Source: Flexivirga aerilata (lineage in GTDB: Bacteria > Actinomycetota > Actinomycetes > Actinomycetales > Dermatophilaceae). Taken from it: a DNA stretch of 64,000 nucleotides. The notes under the pieces are model-generated. The model was not told the origin of the DNA. It made no database searches and worked only from the letters and a program-made list of their open reading frames with translations. Positions within the stretch are counted from its first letter, which is position 1; each line of letters opens with the position of its first letter. A program made the translations under genes and the position numbers. The DNA is taken from the NCBI RefSeq assembly GCF_013002715.1, contig NZ_JABENB010000002.1:372001-436000 (forward strand). Reading direction: 5' to 3'. Of this stretch, positions 8,563 to 17,082 are shown piece after piece.

Positions 8563-9552
8563 ATGACTGGCGATTGCGCACCTCGCACACTCGCCGACCT
8601 GGACGAGGACGGTCTGCTGGCGCAGACCCTTCCCCGCTTCGCGACCAGCGACGACGTGCTCGTCGGGCCGGGGGACGACGCCGCGCTGCTGCAGGTGCGC
8701 ACGGGTGCCGTGATCGCGACGACCGACACGATGGTGCTCGGCCGCGACTGGCTGGACGAGTGGTCGACCGGGTCGGACGTCGGGCACAAGATCGTGGTGC
8801 AGAACGTCGCCGACATCGCGGCGATGGGTGGCCGCTGCACCGGCCTCCTCGTGACCCTGATCGCCGACCCGGCGACGCCGCTGCAGTGGGTGCTCGACTT
8901 CAACGCCGGCGTCGACGAGGCCGCAACTGCCGCGAAAACCGTTGTGCTGGGCGGGGATCTGTCATCGGCACCGCCTGGGGTGCGTGCGGTCTCGGTCACC
9001 GCGCTGGGCGAGCTGGACGGCGTGTCACCGGTGCTCCGGTCCGGCGCGCAGGTGGGCGACGTCATTGCGGTGTGCGGCACGCTTGGCCATGCTGCTGCGG
9101 GATTGCTTCTGCTCCAACGGGATTCAGGAGATGCACCGGAGGCGGGGCCGGTGGCGTCGGATCTCGTGCTGGCGCAACGCCGCCCGCGTGCGCCATACAA
9201 GCAAGGACCGGTGGCCGCCCGAGCCGGTGCCACGTCGATGCTGGACGTCTCCGACGGCCTGGTGCGGGACGCCGGCCGGATAGCCCGGGCGAGCGGCGTG
9301 CGCCTCGACCTCGACGTCGACGCGTTGGCGCCGGACATCGAGATGCTCGCGCCCGCTGTGGGTCCCGACGCGGCCCGGGAGTGCGTGCTGGCCGGGGGAG
9401 AGGAGCACGCGCTGCTCGCGACGTTCCCGCCGGAGGGCGTGCCGGCCGGCTGGCGCACGATCGGGTCGGTGCTGCCCGGAGACGGTGTGACACTCGGAAA
9501 AGTTCCCCAAACCGGCGGTGGCTGGGATCACTTCGGCGCGCGTTTCCGGTGA
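8563..9552 (+). CDS. thiL: thiamine-monophosphate kinase
   Basis: ThiL (329 aa) phosphorylates thiamine monophosphate to the active diphosphate. Seen are the metal/ATP-binding Asp cluster VGPGDDAALLQV, ATTDTMVLGRDW, the helix GHKIVVQNVADIAAMGG, the glycine-rich VCGTLGHAAAGL, and the C-terminal SMLDVSDGLVRDAGRIA and GGEEHALLAT motifs. ATG 8563 was chosen because the ThiL core begins just after it. An upstream in-frame start at 8500 adds unrelated residues. Confidence 0.95.
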   Translation: MTGDCAPRTLADLDEDGLLAQTLPRFATSDDVLVGPGDDAALLQVRTGAVIATTDTMVLGRDWLDEWSTGSDVGHKIVVQNVADIAAMGGRCTGLLVTLIADPATPLQWVLDFNAGVDEAATAAKTVVLGGDLSSAPPGVRAVSVTALGELDGVSPVLRSGAQVGDVIAVCGTLGHAAAGLLLLQRDSGDAPEAGPVASDLVLAQRRPRAPYKQGPVAARAGATSMLDVSDGLVRDAGRIARASGVRLDLDVDALAPDIEMLAPAVGPDAARECVLAGGEEHALLATFPPEGVPAGWRTIGSVLPGDGVTLGKVPQTGGGWDHFGARFR

Positions 9553-9580
9553 ATTACACAGGGCCACACGCGTTTCGACG

Positions 9581-9608
9581 TTCGATTGTGTAGGGGCGGC
9601 GGTAGGGT
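9581..9608 (+). promoter_or_regulatory. putative symporter-gene promoter
   Basis: TTCGAT (9581-9586) and TAGGGT (9603-9608) are spaced 16 nt. Copies of TTACACA and TGTGTAG flank the -35 region and form an imperfect inverted repeat that could be a regulator site. Confidence 0.3.
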
Positions 9609-9678
9609 CAACACCGGGCGTGTGTAGCGTGTCACGTCGCTCCATCAAAGCTCACGTGTAGAAAGCCCGAGGTCGACC

Positions 9679-11352
9679 ATGCACATGGATTCCTCCGCGT
9701 TGAGGTTGGACGCCGGTCCGATCGACTACTTCCTCATCGCGCTCTACTTCGTCTTCGTCCTCGGCATCGGGCTCATCGCCCGGCGCCAGGTTTCCAGCAG
9801 CGTCGACTTCTTCCTGTCCGGCCGGTCACTGCCGGCCTGGATCACCGGTCTGGCGTTCATCTCCGCAAACCTGGGCGCCACCGAGATCATGGGTATGTCG
9901 GCCAGCGGCGCGCAGATCGGCATGGCGACCTTCCACTACTACTGGATCGGCGCGATCCCGGCGATGCTCTTCCTCGCCGTGGTGATGATGCCCTTCTACT
10001 ACGGGTCCGGCGTGCGCAGCGTGCCGGAGTTCATGTTCCGCCGGTTCGGCTCGGCGGCACACCTGGTCAACGCGATCAGTTTCGCCGTCGCCCAGGTGCT
10101 GATCGCGGGCATCAACCTCTACCTGCTCGCGACCATCGTGAACACCCTGTTCGGCTGGAACATCTGGATTTCCACGGTCATCGCCGCGATCATCGTGCTG
10201 TCGTACATCACCCTCGGCGGGCTGTCGGCGGCGATCTACAACGAGGTGCTGCAGTTCTTCGTGATCGTCGCGGCGCTGCTGCCGCTGACGCTGATCGCGA
10301 TGCACAAGATCGGCGGCTGGAACGGCCTGTCCGACAAGTTGCACTCGATGAGCTACGCGCACGACCCGATGAAGTCCTGGCCCGGTCAGGGGCTGACCAA
10401 CTTCGACAGCGCGTTCCTGTCGGTGGTCGGCATCGTCTTCGGGCTCGGCTTCGTGCTGTCCTTCGGTTACTGGACCACCAACTTCGTGGAGGTCCAGCGC
10501 GCGATGGTGAGCAAGGACATGAACTCCGCGCGGCGGGCGCCGATCATCGGCACCTTCCCCAAGATGTTCATCCCGTTCATCATCATCATTCCGGGTATGG
10601 CGGCCGCCGGCCTCGGTGCCTTTTCCGGCTCGGGCGAGAAGGACTACAACAACGCCCTGCTCTTCTTGATGCGCGACCTGCTGCCCAACGGTCTGCTCGG
10701 TGTCGCGATCGCCGGCATGCTCGCCGCCTTCATGGCCGGTATGGCGGCCAACATCTCGGCGTTCAACACGGTCATGTCCTACGACATCTGGCAGACCTAC
10801 GTGGTCAAGGACCGCGACGACAAGTACTACCTGAGCTTCGGCCGTATCGCGACCATCGTCGCGACGGTCCTCGCGGTCGGCACCTCGGCCTTCGCCAGCC
10901 AGTACAGCAACGTCATGAACTACCTGCAGACGTTGTTCGGCTTCTTCAACGCGCCGCTGTTCGCGACGTTCATCCTCGGCATGTTCTGGAAGCGGATGAC
11001 CCCGACCGCCGGTTGGACCGGTCTGGTGGCCGGAACGCTCGGTGCGGTGCTGGTCGGCATCGCCTCCGAGGACGCGCTCGGTGGTGCGTCCCAGGGCTGG
11101 ATCGGGTTGTCCGGTCAGGGCGCGAGCTTCGTGTGCGCCGGTGCCGCCTTCGTGATCGACATCCTGGTGAGCGTCGTGGTGACCGCCTTCACGGTGCCCA
11201 AACCCGACTCGGAGCTGCGCGGCCTGGTCAAGTCGGTGACGCCCAAGGAGGACCACGCCGAGGAGGCCGTCGCACACTGGTGGCTGTCCCCGGTGAAGCT
11301 GGCCGGCGTCTCGCTGGTCATGGTCATCGCCCTCAACGTGATCTTCCACTGA
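9679..11352 (+). CDS. sodium:solute symporter (SSS family)
   Basis: A 557-residue polytopic transporter of the sodium:solute symporter family (LeuT-like fold, about 13 transmembrane helices expected). Seen are an N-terminal helix (DYFLIALYFVFVLGIGLIAR), the SSS signature region SVDFFLSGRSLPAWITGLAF followed by SANLGATEIMG, VLSYITLGGLSAAIYNEVLQF, and GFVLSFGYWTTNFVEVQRAM. The substrate cannot be read from sequence. The vSGLT-like layout makes a sugar possible. MHMDSS gives two neighbouring ATGs, and I use the first. A 100-residue membrane protein follows 19 nt downstream and is probably its partner. Confidence 0.9.
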   Translation: MHMDSSALRLDAGPIDYFLIALYFVFVLGIGLIARRQVSSSVDFFLSGRSLPAWITGLAFISANLGATEIMGMSASGAQIGMATFHYYWIGAIPAMLFLAVVMMPFYYGSGVRSVPEFMFRRFGSAAHLVNAISFAVAQVLIAGINLYLLATIVNTLFGWNIWISTVIAAIIVLSYITLGGLSAAIYNEVLQFFVIVAALLPLTLIAMHKIGGWNGLSDKLHSMSYAHDPMKSWPGQGLTNFDSAFLSVVGIVFGLGFVLSFGYWTTNFVEVQRAMVSKDMNSARRAPIIGTFPKMFIPFIIIIPGMAAAGLGAFSGSGEKDYNNALLFLMRDLLPNGLLGVAIAGMLAAFMAGMAANISAFNTVMSYDIWQTYVVKDRDDKYYLSFGRIATIVATVLAVGTSAFASQYSNVMNYLQTLFGFFNAPLFATFILGMFWKRMTPTAGWTGLVAGTLGAVLVGIASEDALGGASQGWIGLSGQGASFVCAGAAFVIDILVSVVVTAFTVPKPDSELRGLVKSVTPKEDHAEEAVAHWWLSPVKLAGVSLVMVIALNVIFH

Positions 11353-11371
11353 CGCACAGGAGCTGAGAGAT

Positions 11372-11674
11372 ATGACGACGAAAACTGGCTCCCAGCGGCA
11401 CACCGCGGGCCTGTTCGACGTGCGCAACATCATCGCCGCGTTGATGGGCATCTACGGCGTGGTGCTGTTCATCATGGGCCTGGTCAACTTCACCGAGGCC
11501 GACAAGCAGCGCGCGGACAACTTCAACTTGAACCTCTGGTGCGGCCTCGGCATGTTCGTCTTCGCCGTTTGTATGGCGGCCTGGGCCTACCTGCGACCGA
11601 TCGTGGTCGACGAGCAGGAGCTCGCCCGGGAGAAGGCGGCGGCCGAGATGGAGAACCCCAACCTGCACAAGTAG
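11372..11674 (+). CDS. small two-helix membrane protein, symporter companion
   Basis: A 100-residue protein with two transmembrane helices (NIIAALMGIYGVVLFIMGLV and a second, WCGLGMFVFAVCMAAWAYL) joined by a short charged loop, with a Lys/Glu-rich C-terminal tail. AGGAG sits 9-13 nt before the ATG. It is 19 nt behind the symporter gene and shares its terminator, so the two are almost certainly one operon. By analogy with small partner subunits of other symporters it may aid folding or coupling. That is inference, and I recognise no named family. Confidence 0.75.
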   Translation: MTTKTGSQRHTAGLFDVRNIIAALMGIYGVVLFIMGLVNFTEADKQRADNFNLNLWCGLGMFVFAVCMAAWAYLRPIVVDEQELAREKAAAEMENPNLHK

Positions 11675-11690
11675 TGCCCTCATGAGGCGT

Positions 11691-11760
11691 CACCCCCGCG
11701 GTCGTCTCGTGAGCGACAGTGACGCAGGCGTCACTGTCGCTCACGAGACGCGCGGGGGTG
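11691..11760. terminator. very long bidirectional hairpin
   Basis: Two arms of about 32-34 nt (11691-11724 and 11729-11760) are reverse complements apart from a two-base bulge, around a four-base CAGG loop, and are followed by TTT. It separates the symporter operon from convergent rpmB. It is unusually long for a terminator. Confidence 0.7.
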
Positions 11761-11789
11761 TTTGCCGTTCGCGAGTGGCGGCATACGAA

Positions 11790-11820
11790 AGCGGGCCGCC
11801 CCGGTGAGGGGCGACCCGCT
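11790..11820 (-). terminator. rpmB hairpin terminator
   Basis: AGCGGGCCGCCCC and GGGGCGACCCGCT pair with one G-T wobble around a short loop. Read on the minus strand it begins 22 nt after rpmB and ends in TTTC. Confidence 0.65.
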
Positions 11821-11842
11821 TCGAAGATGCGTCGAGAACGCG

Positions 11843-12037
11843 TCAGCGCTTGACCTTGCCCGCCTTGAGGCAGGAGGTGCAGACGTTGATCCGCTTCGGG
11901 GTCACGCCCGCCTCGCCGACCAGCGCACGGACACGCTGGATGTTGGGGTTCCAACGGCGCTTGGTGCGGCGGTGTGAGTGCGAGATGTTGTGACCGAAGC
12001 CGGGTCCCTTGCCGCAGACGTCGCAGGTGGCAGCCAC
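11843..12037 (-). CDS. rpmB: 50S ribosomal protein L28 (zinc-ribbon form)
   Basis: L28 (64 aa), a large-subunit ribosomal protein. Its sequence [20 protein letters not shown] and [13 protein letters not shown] is diagnostic. The CxxC pairs (CDVC near the N-terminus, CTSC near the C-terminus) mark the zinc-binding C+ form. Many actinobacteria also carry a zinc-free paralogue used under zinc limitation. The GTG start has AAGGAGA 8-14 nt upstream. It is divergent from the fakA-like/recG operon and has its own terminator. Confidence 0.95.
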   Translation of the reverse strand: MAATCDVCGKGPGFGHNISHSHRRTKRRWNPNIQRVRALVGEAGVTPKRINVCTSCLKAGKVKR

Positions 12038-12130
12038 GGTGAATCTCCTTGGAATGAAATGGTTGAGCGTCCGATGCCCGGTGCATGACGCCATGAGATA
12101 TGGCGAGCAGTCGCACGCGGGAACCGCACA

Positions 12131-12160
12131 AGCGTAGCCGAGGCGGGGTCGGGACACCAA
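12131..12160 (-). promoter_or_regulatory. putative rpmB promoter
   Basis: On the minus strand TTGGTG (12155-12160) and TACGCT (12131-12136) are 18 nt apart, giving a leader of roughly 85-90 nt before rpmB. Confidence 0.45.
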
Positions 12161-12174
12161 AACGGCCGGTGAAC

Positions 12175-12180
12175 TAGTCT
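12175..12180 (+). promoter_or_regulatory. -10 element of the DAK2/recG operon
   Basis: TAGTCT about 40 nt before ATG 12222, back to back with the rpmB promoter. No clear -35 is visible. Confidence 0.35.
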
Positions 12181-12221
12181 CGCGGTGGCCAAGCATCCGC
12201 CCGAGAAAGTGTGCCTCCTCC

Positions 12222-13763
12222 ATGCCGCTCGCGCAGCTCGACCTGGTGGCGTTGCGTCGTTGGGTGATCACCGCGCGCGCCGACCTCGCCGCCTATGCCG
12301 AGGCGCTCAACCGGCTCAACGTCTTCCCGGTGCCGGACGGCGACACCGGCAGCAACCTGCTGCTCACGATGAGCGAGGCGATCGACCAGCTCGGCACCGA
12401 CGGTCCGGGCGACCTGCGCGACGCGACCGCGACCATGGCCCGCGCCACGCTCGTGGCTGCCCACGGCAACTCGGGCGTGATCCTCAGCCAGCTGGCCCGC
12501 GGCGTGAACGAGGTGGTCTCCCAGGTCGAGGGCGACGCGCTCGACGGGCACGACCTGGCCGCCGTGCTCTCCCGGGCCTCGCAACTGGCCCGCGACGGCG
12601 TCTCCCGGCCCGAGCGCGGCACCATGCTGACCGTCGCCGGCGCGGCAGCGTCCGCCGCGGTGTCCGCCGACAGCGGCGGCGCAGACCTGCCCGGCGTGGT
12701 GGACGCCGCGGTCAACGGCGCCGGTGCCGCCCTGTTGCGCACCCGCACCGAGCACGAGGTGCTGCGCCGCGCCGGTGTGGTCGACGCCGGGGGAGCCGGC
12801 TACCTGCTGGTGATCGAGGCGTTGCAGCGCGTGGTGCGCGGCGAGGGCGGCCTCGCGCAGCGACCCGCCGCCGAGCCGGAGTGGCTGCGGATCAGCGCGC
12901 AGGGCAGCGCCGTGCGCAACTCCGACCCTGCGGTGCTCGACGGGTGCGACGGCCACGGTGTCGCGGGCGGCCCGGCATATGAGGTGATGTTCCTGCTGGA
13001 GGAGTCCGACGCGCCCCGCGTCGCGACGCTCAAGGGCACCCTCGACGGGCTCGGCGACTCGCTCGTGGTCGCGGGCGGACCCGACCTGTGGTCGGTGCAC
13101 GTGCACGTCGACGACGTCGCCGCTGCCGTCAATGCTGCGGTCGGTGCCGGGCGGGCGCACCGTTTCGTCATCACCCGCTTCGCCGATGACGCCGCGGCGG
13201 GCGCGCTCGTCGTGCTGCCACTCGTCGCAAGCGACGGTATGGCGCAGGCGGTCCGCGACGCAGGTTTCGTGCCGGTGCAGGACGCCACTCCCGCACAGTT
13301 GCGAAGCCGGCTGCGTGACGCGAACGCCCTTGTGCTGTGCGGCAGTCCGCACCTGCGCGAGCTGGCCGACGACGCCGCCGCGGGCGGCGCCCCGCACGGC
13401 GCACCCGACGCCGACCGGGTGCAGGTCGTCGGCACGGACGCCGCCCAGTTGCTCGCGGCGCTCGCGGTGGTCGTCCCGGACGCCGGCCTGCAGGCCGCGG
13501 GCGCTGCGGCCCGCGACGCGCTCGAGGGCGTGCGCAGCCTGCGGGTTGTCAGTGCGGTCGGCGACGATGACGCCATGCGGGAGGTGCGGGACTTCGTCGA
13601 CGGGCTGCCCGGCGACGCCGAGCTGCTGACCGTCGTGGTCGGCGACCCCGGCCCGGCCGCGGCGCGCCTGGAGGCGGCGCTGCGCTCGGCATACCCGCTG
13701 GTCGACGTCACGGTGGTCGACGGCGGGGCGGGCGAGCCGCCGCTCACGATCGGGGTGGAGTAG
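12222..13763 (+). CDS. DAK2 domain protein (FakA/YloV-like kinase)
   Basis: A 513-residue member of the FakA/YloV family. The N-terminal DAK2 kinase domain contains the nucleotide and magnesium motif [18 protein letters not shown] and the second conserved motif [15 protein letters not shown]. The central domain and a C-terminal DegV-like part ([20 protein letters not shown]) complete the family layout. In Staphylococcus, FakA phosphorylates fatty acids bound by FakB for incorporation into phospholipid. No FakB (DegV) gene is visible nearby. It sits between rpmB and recG, as in many actinobacteria and firmicutes. Its TAG is immediately followed by the recG GTG. Confidence 0.85.
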   Translation: MPLAQLDLVALRRWVITARADLAAYAEALNRLNVFPVPDGDTGSNLLLTMSEAIDQLGTDGPGDLRDATATMARATLVAAHGNSGVILSQLARGVNEVVSQVEGDALDGHDLAAVLSRASQLARDGVSRPERGTMLTVAGAAASAAVSADSGGADLPGVVDAAVNGAGAALLRTRTEHEVLRRAGVVDAGGAGYLLVIEALQRVVRGEGGLAQRPAAEPEWLRISAQGSAVRNSDPAVLDGCDGHGVAGGPAYEVMFLLEESDAPRVATLKGTLDGLGDSLVVAGGPDLWSVHVHVDDVAAAVNAAVGAGRAHRFVITRFADDAAAGALVVLPLVASDGMAQAVRDAGFVPVQDATPAQLRSRLRDANALVLCGSPHLRELADDAAAGGAPHGAPDADRVQVVGTDAAQLLAALAVVVPDAGLQAAGAAARDALEGVRSLRVVSAVGDDDAMREVRDFVDGLPGDAELLTVVVGDPGPAAARLEAALRSAYPLVDVTVVDGGAGEPPLTIGVE

Positions 13764-15968
13764 GTGGCGTTCACCCCGGAGTCGTCACTGAAGCCGATCG
13801 TCGGCGACCTCGCGACCAGGCTCGCCAAGCACCGCGACGTGCACACGGTCGGTGACCTGCTGGACTTCCTCCCACGCCGCTACCTCGACGCGAGCAAGAG
13901 CGGCCGGCTCGCCGATTTCGCGCCCGGTGAGGACGTCGTGCTGGTCGCGACCGTGGTCGCCGCCACCACCCGCACCATGCGGCAGCGCCGCGGCAAGATG
14001 CTGACGGTCGTGCTCGAGGACGCCGACGGGCAACGCGCCGACCTGGTCTTCTTCAAGGCCTACGGCCACGAGGCCCGGCTGGTGCCGGGTGCGCACGGTG
14101 TCTTCCGCGGCAAGCTGCAGACCTATCAGGGCAGCTGGCAGCTGGCGCATCCCGACTACACCCTGTTCGACGGCGGCGAGGCCGACCCGGTCTATCGCGG
14201 CGGGCTGATCCCACTCTATCCGACGGTCAAGGGCGTCACCGACATGCAACTGACCCGCGCCCTGCGGCTGGTGCTGGACGAGGTCGAGCTGCCCGACCCG
14301 GTGCCGCCGGGCATCCGGCGCGAGCGCGGTCTGCCGGTGCTGGCCGACGCCTACCGGCTGCTGCACTTCCCGATGGACGCCAAGGACTGGGGCCGTGGCA
14401 AGCGGCGGCTGCGCTACGACGAGGCGCTCGTCGTGCAGACCGTCCTCGCCCAGCGGCGGGCCGAGGCCCAGGCCGAGGAGGCCACCCCGCGGCACGCGAC
14501 GAGCGGCGGGCTGCTTGCGGCGTTCGACGCCAAGCTCCCCTTCGAGCTGACCGACGGACAGCGGCGGGTCGGCGAGCAGATCGAGCACGACCTCGCGCAG
14601 GGTCACCCGATGCACCGGTTGCTGCAGGGCGAGGTCGGCTCGGGCAAGACGATCGTCGCGCTGCGGGCGATGCTCGCGGCGATCGACGCCGGTGCGCAGG
14701 CGGCGCTGCTCGCGCCGACCGAGGTGCTGGCCCAGCAGCACGCCCGCTCGATCCGGGCGATGCTCGGCGAGCTCGCCGAGGCGGGCATGCTCGGCGGCGC
14801 CGACAACGCCACCCAGGTGGCGCTGCTCACCGGCTCGATGACCAAGGCGCAGCGGGAGAAGGTGCTGCTCGACGTGGCCACCGGGCCGGTCGGCATCGTG
14901 ATCGGCACGCACGCGCTGATCCAGGAGCACGTGATGTTTGCCGACCTCGGCCTGGTCGTGGTCGACGAACAGCACAGGTTTGGTGTCGAGCAGCGAGATG
15001 CGTTGCGGGCCAAGGCGATTCGACCGCCGCACGTCCTGGTGATGACCGCCACTCCGATCCCGCGCACGGTCGCGATGACCGTCTTCGGCGACATGGACAC
15101 CTCGACCCTGAGCGAGCTGCCGCGCGGCCGGCAGCCGATCGCGACCCACGTCGTGCCGGGCATCCGGCCCGACTGGGTGGCGCGCACCTGGGCCCGCGTC
15201 GCCGAGGAGGTGCGGGCCGGCCACCAGGCCTACGTCGTCTGCCCGCGCATCGGCGACCCGATGGACGGCTCGCTCGAGGTGGTGTCCGAGGACGACCCGC
15301 CCGAGGCCGACGACTACGCCGAAGGGGAGGAGGGCGAGGCGACCCCGCGCGAACTCACCGGCGTCTACCAGCAGATCGAGCGGCTGCGCGAGGAGCCGTC
15401 GCTCGCCGGCATGCGCATCGAGATGCTGCACGGCAAGATGCCGCCCGACCAGAAGGAAGCGGTGATGCAGGCCTTCGGCCGCGGCGAGATCGACGTGCTG
15501 GTGTCGACCACCGTCATCGAGGTCGGCGTCGACGTGCCCAACGCGACCGCGATGGTCGTGATGGACGCCGACCGCTTCGGCATCTCCCAGCTGCACCAGC
15601 TCCGCGGCCGGGTCGGCCGGGGCGGGGCCGCCGGCCTCTGCCTGCTAGTCAGCGACACCGAGAACCCGCTCACCATCGCCCGCCTGGAGGCGGTCGCGAG
15701 CACCACCAACGGTTTCGAGCTCGCCGACCTCGACCTCAGCCTGCGGCGGGAGGGTGACATCCTCGGCGCCGCGCAGAGCGGCAGCCGGTCACAGCTGCGC
15801 CTGCTGCGCCTCACCCACAAGTCCGACGTGCAGCTGATCGACTTCGCCCGGGAGGACGCCGCGATGCTCGTCGCCGACGACCCCGCCCTCACCGACCACC
15901 CGCAGCTCGCGGCTCTGGTCGCCGAACGCCTCGACGCCGAGCAGGCCGCCTTCCTGGAGCGCGGATGA
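13764..15968 (+). CDS. recG: ATP-dependent DNA helicase RecG
   Basis: RecG (734 aa) reverses stalled replication forks and unwinds recombination intermediates. An N-terminal wedge/OB domain (residues about 1-200) precedes a superfamily 2 helicase core: Walker A GEVGSGKT (289-296), Walker B DEQH (401-404), motif III MTATPIPRT, motif V STTVIEVGVDVPNAT, and motif VI QLHQLRGRVGRGG. The GTG start abuts the stop of the DAK2 gene with no gap. An acidic insert (EDDPPEADDYAEGEEGE) lies between helicase motifs III and V. It overlaps rsmD by 4 nt. Confidence 0.97.
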   Translation: MAFTPESSLKPIVGDLATRLAKHRDVHTVGDLLDFLPRRYLDASKSGRLADFAPGEDVVLVATVVAATTRTMRQRRGKMLTVVLEDADGQRADLVFFKAYGHEARLVPGAHGVFRGKLQTYQGSWQLAHPDYTLFDGGEADPVYRGGLIPLYPTVKGVTDMQLTRALRLVLDEVELPDPVPPGIRRERGLPVLADAYRLLHFPMDAKDWGRGKRRLRYDEALVVQTVLAQRRAEAQAEEATPRHATSGGLLAAFDAKLPFELTDGQRRVGEQIEHDLAQGHPMHRLLQGEVGSGKTIVALRAMLAAIDAGAQAALLAPTEVLAQQHARSIRAMLGELAEAGMLGGADNATQVALLTGSMTKAQREKVLLDVATGPVGIVIGTHALIQEHVMFADLGLVVVDEQHRFGVEQRDALRAKAIRPPHVLVMTATPIPRTVAMTVFGDMDTSTLSELPRGRQPIATHVVPGIRPDWVARTWARVAEEVRAGHQAYVVCPRIGDPMDGSLEVVSEDDPPEADDYAEGEEGEATPRELTGVYQQIERLREEPSLAGMRIEMLHGKMPPDQKEAVMQAFGRGEIDVLVSTTVIEVGVDVPNATAMVVMDADRFGISQLHQLRGRVGRGGAAGLCLLVSDTENPLTIARLEAVASTTNGFELADLDLSLRREGDILGAAQSGSRSQLRLLRLTHKSDVQLIDFAREDAAMLVADDPALTDHPQLAALVAERLDAEQAAFLERG

Positions 15969-16540
15969 CGCGCATCATCGCCGGCGCCGCCGGCGGCCGG
16001 CGGATCGCGACGCCGGCCGGCTCGGGCACCCGCCCGACGTCCGACCGGGTGCGCGAGGCGATCTTCGGCCGTCTCGAACACCTCGACGCGCTCGCCGGCA
16101 GCCGTGTCCTCGACCTCTATGCCGGGTCCGGCGCGCTCGGCCTGGAGGCCGCGTCGCGCGATGCGGCGTCGGTGCTGCTGGTCGAGTCCGACCGCAAGGC
16201 GGCCGCGGTGATCGCGCGGAACGTCCGCGAGCTGCGGCTCGCCACCGCGACCGTGCGCATCGCGCCGGTGGAGAAGGTGGTGGCCGCGCCGCTGCGCCCG
16301 CCGGTGGACCTCGTCTTCGCCGACCCGCCCTACGCCGTCGACGACGAGAGCCTCGCCCGGGTGCTCGCGGCGCTCGTCGAGCACGAGTCGCTCGCCGAGG
16401 ACGCGGTGCTGGTCGTCGAGCGGTCCAGCCGTTCCCCGGAGCCGACCTGGCCGGTCGACGTCGAGCTGATCGGCCCGCGCCGCTACGGCGAGACCACCTG
16501 TTGGTTCGCGCAGTTCGTGCCCGAGGGCGAGTCCGCCTGA
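15965..16540 (+). CDS. rsmD: 16S rRNA (guanine(966)-N2)-methyltransferase
   Basis: RsmD (191 aa) methylates G966 of 16S rRNA. The family N-terminus TRIIAGAAGGRRIATPAG and TRPTSDRVREAIFG is followed by the SAM-binding motif LDLYAGSGALGLEAASR and the catalytic motif FADPPYAVDDE. The ATG overlaps the recG stop (ATGA). coaD follows, the usual rsmD-coaD pairing. Confidence 0.95.
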   Translation: MTRIIAGAAGGRRIATPAGSGTRPTSDRVREAIFGRLEHLDALAGSRVLDLYAGSGALGLEAASRDAASVLLVESDRKAAAVIARNVRELRLATATVRIAPVEKVVAAPLRPPVDLVFADPPYAVDDESLARVLAALVEHESLAEDAVLVVERSSRSPEPTWPVDVELIGPRRYGETTCWFAQFVPEGESA

Positions 16541-16575
16541 TCTCGCACTGACCCGCGCGGGTACCCGGCACGGCA

Positions 16576-16581
16576 TACAGT
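16576..16581 (+). promoter_or_regulatory. -10 element, leaderless start of coaD
   Basis: TACAGT lies exactly 6 nt before ATG 16588 with no ribosome binding site, giving coaD its own promoter within the gene run. Confidence 0.4.
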
Positions 16582-16587
16582 CTCGGC

Positions 16588-17082
16588 ATGACCGGCAACC
16601 CGCGCCGGGCCGTGCTGCCCGGCTCCTACGACCCGATCACCAACGGCCACCTCGACGTCATCACCCGCGCCAGCCGGCTGTATGACGACGTGGTCGTCGC
16701 GATCCTGCACAACCCGAACAAGCAGGGCACCTTCACCCCGCAGGAGCGGGTGGCGCTGATCGAGGCATCGACGGCCGAGCTGCCCAACGTGCGCGCCGCG
16801 GCATACGGCGACCGGCTGATCGTCGACGTGTGCCGCGAACTCGACGCGGGCGTGCTGCTCAAGGGGATTCGCGGCTCGACCGACTACGACTACGAGTTGC
16901 CGATGGCGCTGATGAACTCCGAGATGACCGGCGTCGAGACCCTGCTGCTGCCGGGCAACCCGGCGCTCGGCCACTACTCGAGCTCGCTGATCCGGCTGAT
17001 CGCCGCGCACGGCGCCGATGTCAGCGCGATGGTGCCGCAGCCGGTGCTGGGTCCACTGCTTGCGAAGCTGCGCGCCGGCTGA
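16588..17082 (+). CDS. coaD: phosphopantetheine adenylyltransferase
   Basis: CoaD (164 aa) transfers AMP from ATP to 4'-phosphopantetheine, the penultimate step of coenzyme A synthesis. The nucleotidyltransferase motif is GSYDPITNGHLDVI (TxGH variant), with LLKGIRGSTDYDYE and the ATP-binding GHYSSSLIRLI region. Length is normal. Its last 62 nt overlap the end of the convergent membrane-protein gene. Confidence 0.95.
   Translation: MTGNPRRAVLPGSYDPITNGHLDVITRASRLYDDVVVAILHNPNKQGTFTPQERVALIEASTAELPNVRAAAYGDRLIVDVCRELDAGVLLKGIRGSTDYDYELPMALMNSEMTGVETLLLPGNPALGHYSSSLIRLIAAHGADVSAMVPQPVLGPLLAKLRAG

Noticed and set aside
9826..11451. A 541-codon minus-strand open frame
   Set aside because: Antisense to the symporter. 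The His/Asp/Arg-rich composition is an artefact of reading membrane-protein codons backwards.
13785..15596. A 603-codon minus-strand open frame
   Set aside because: Antisense to recG, which has all helicase motifs.
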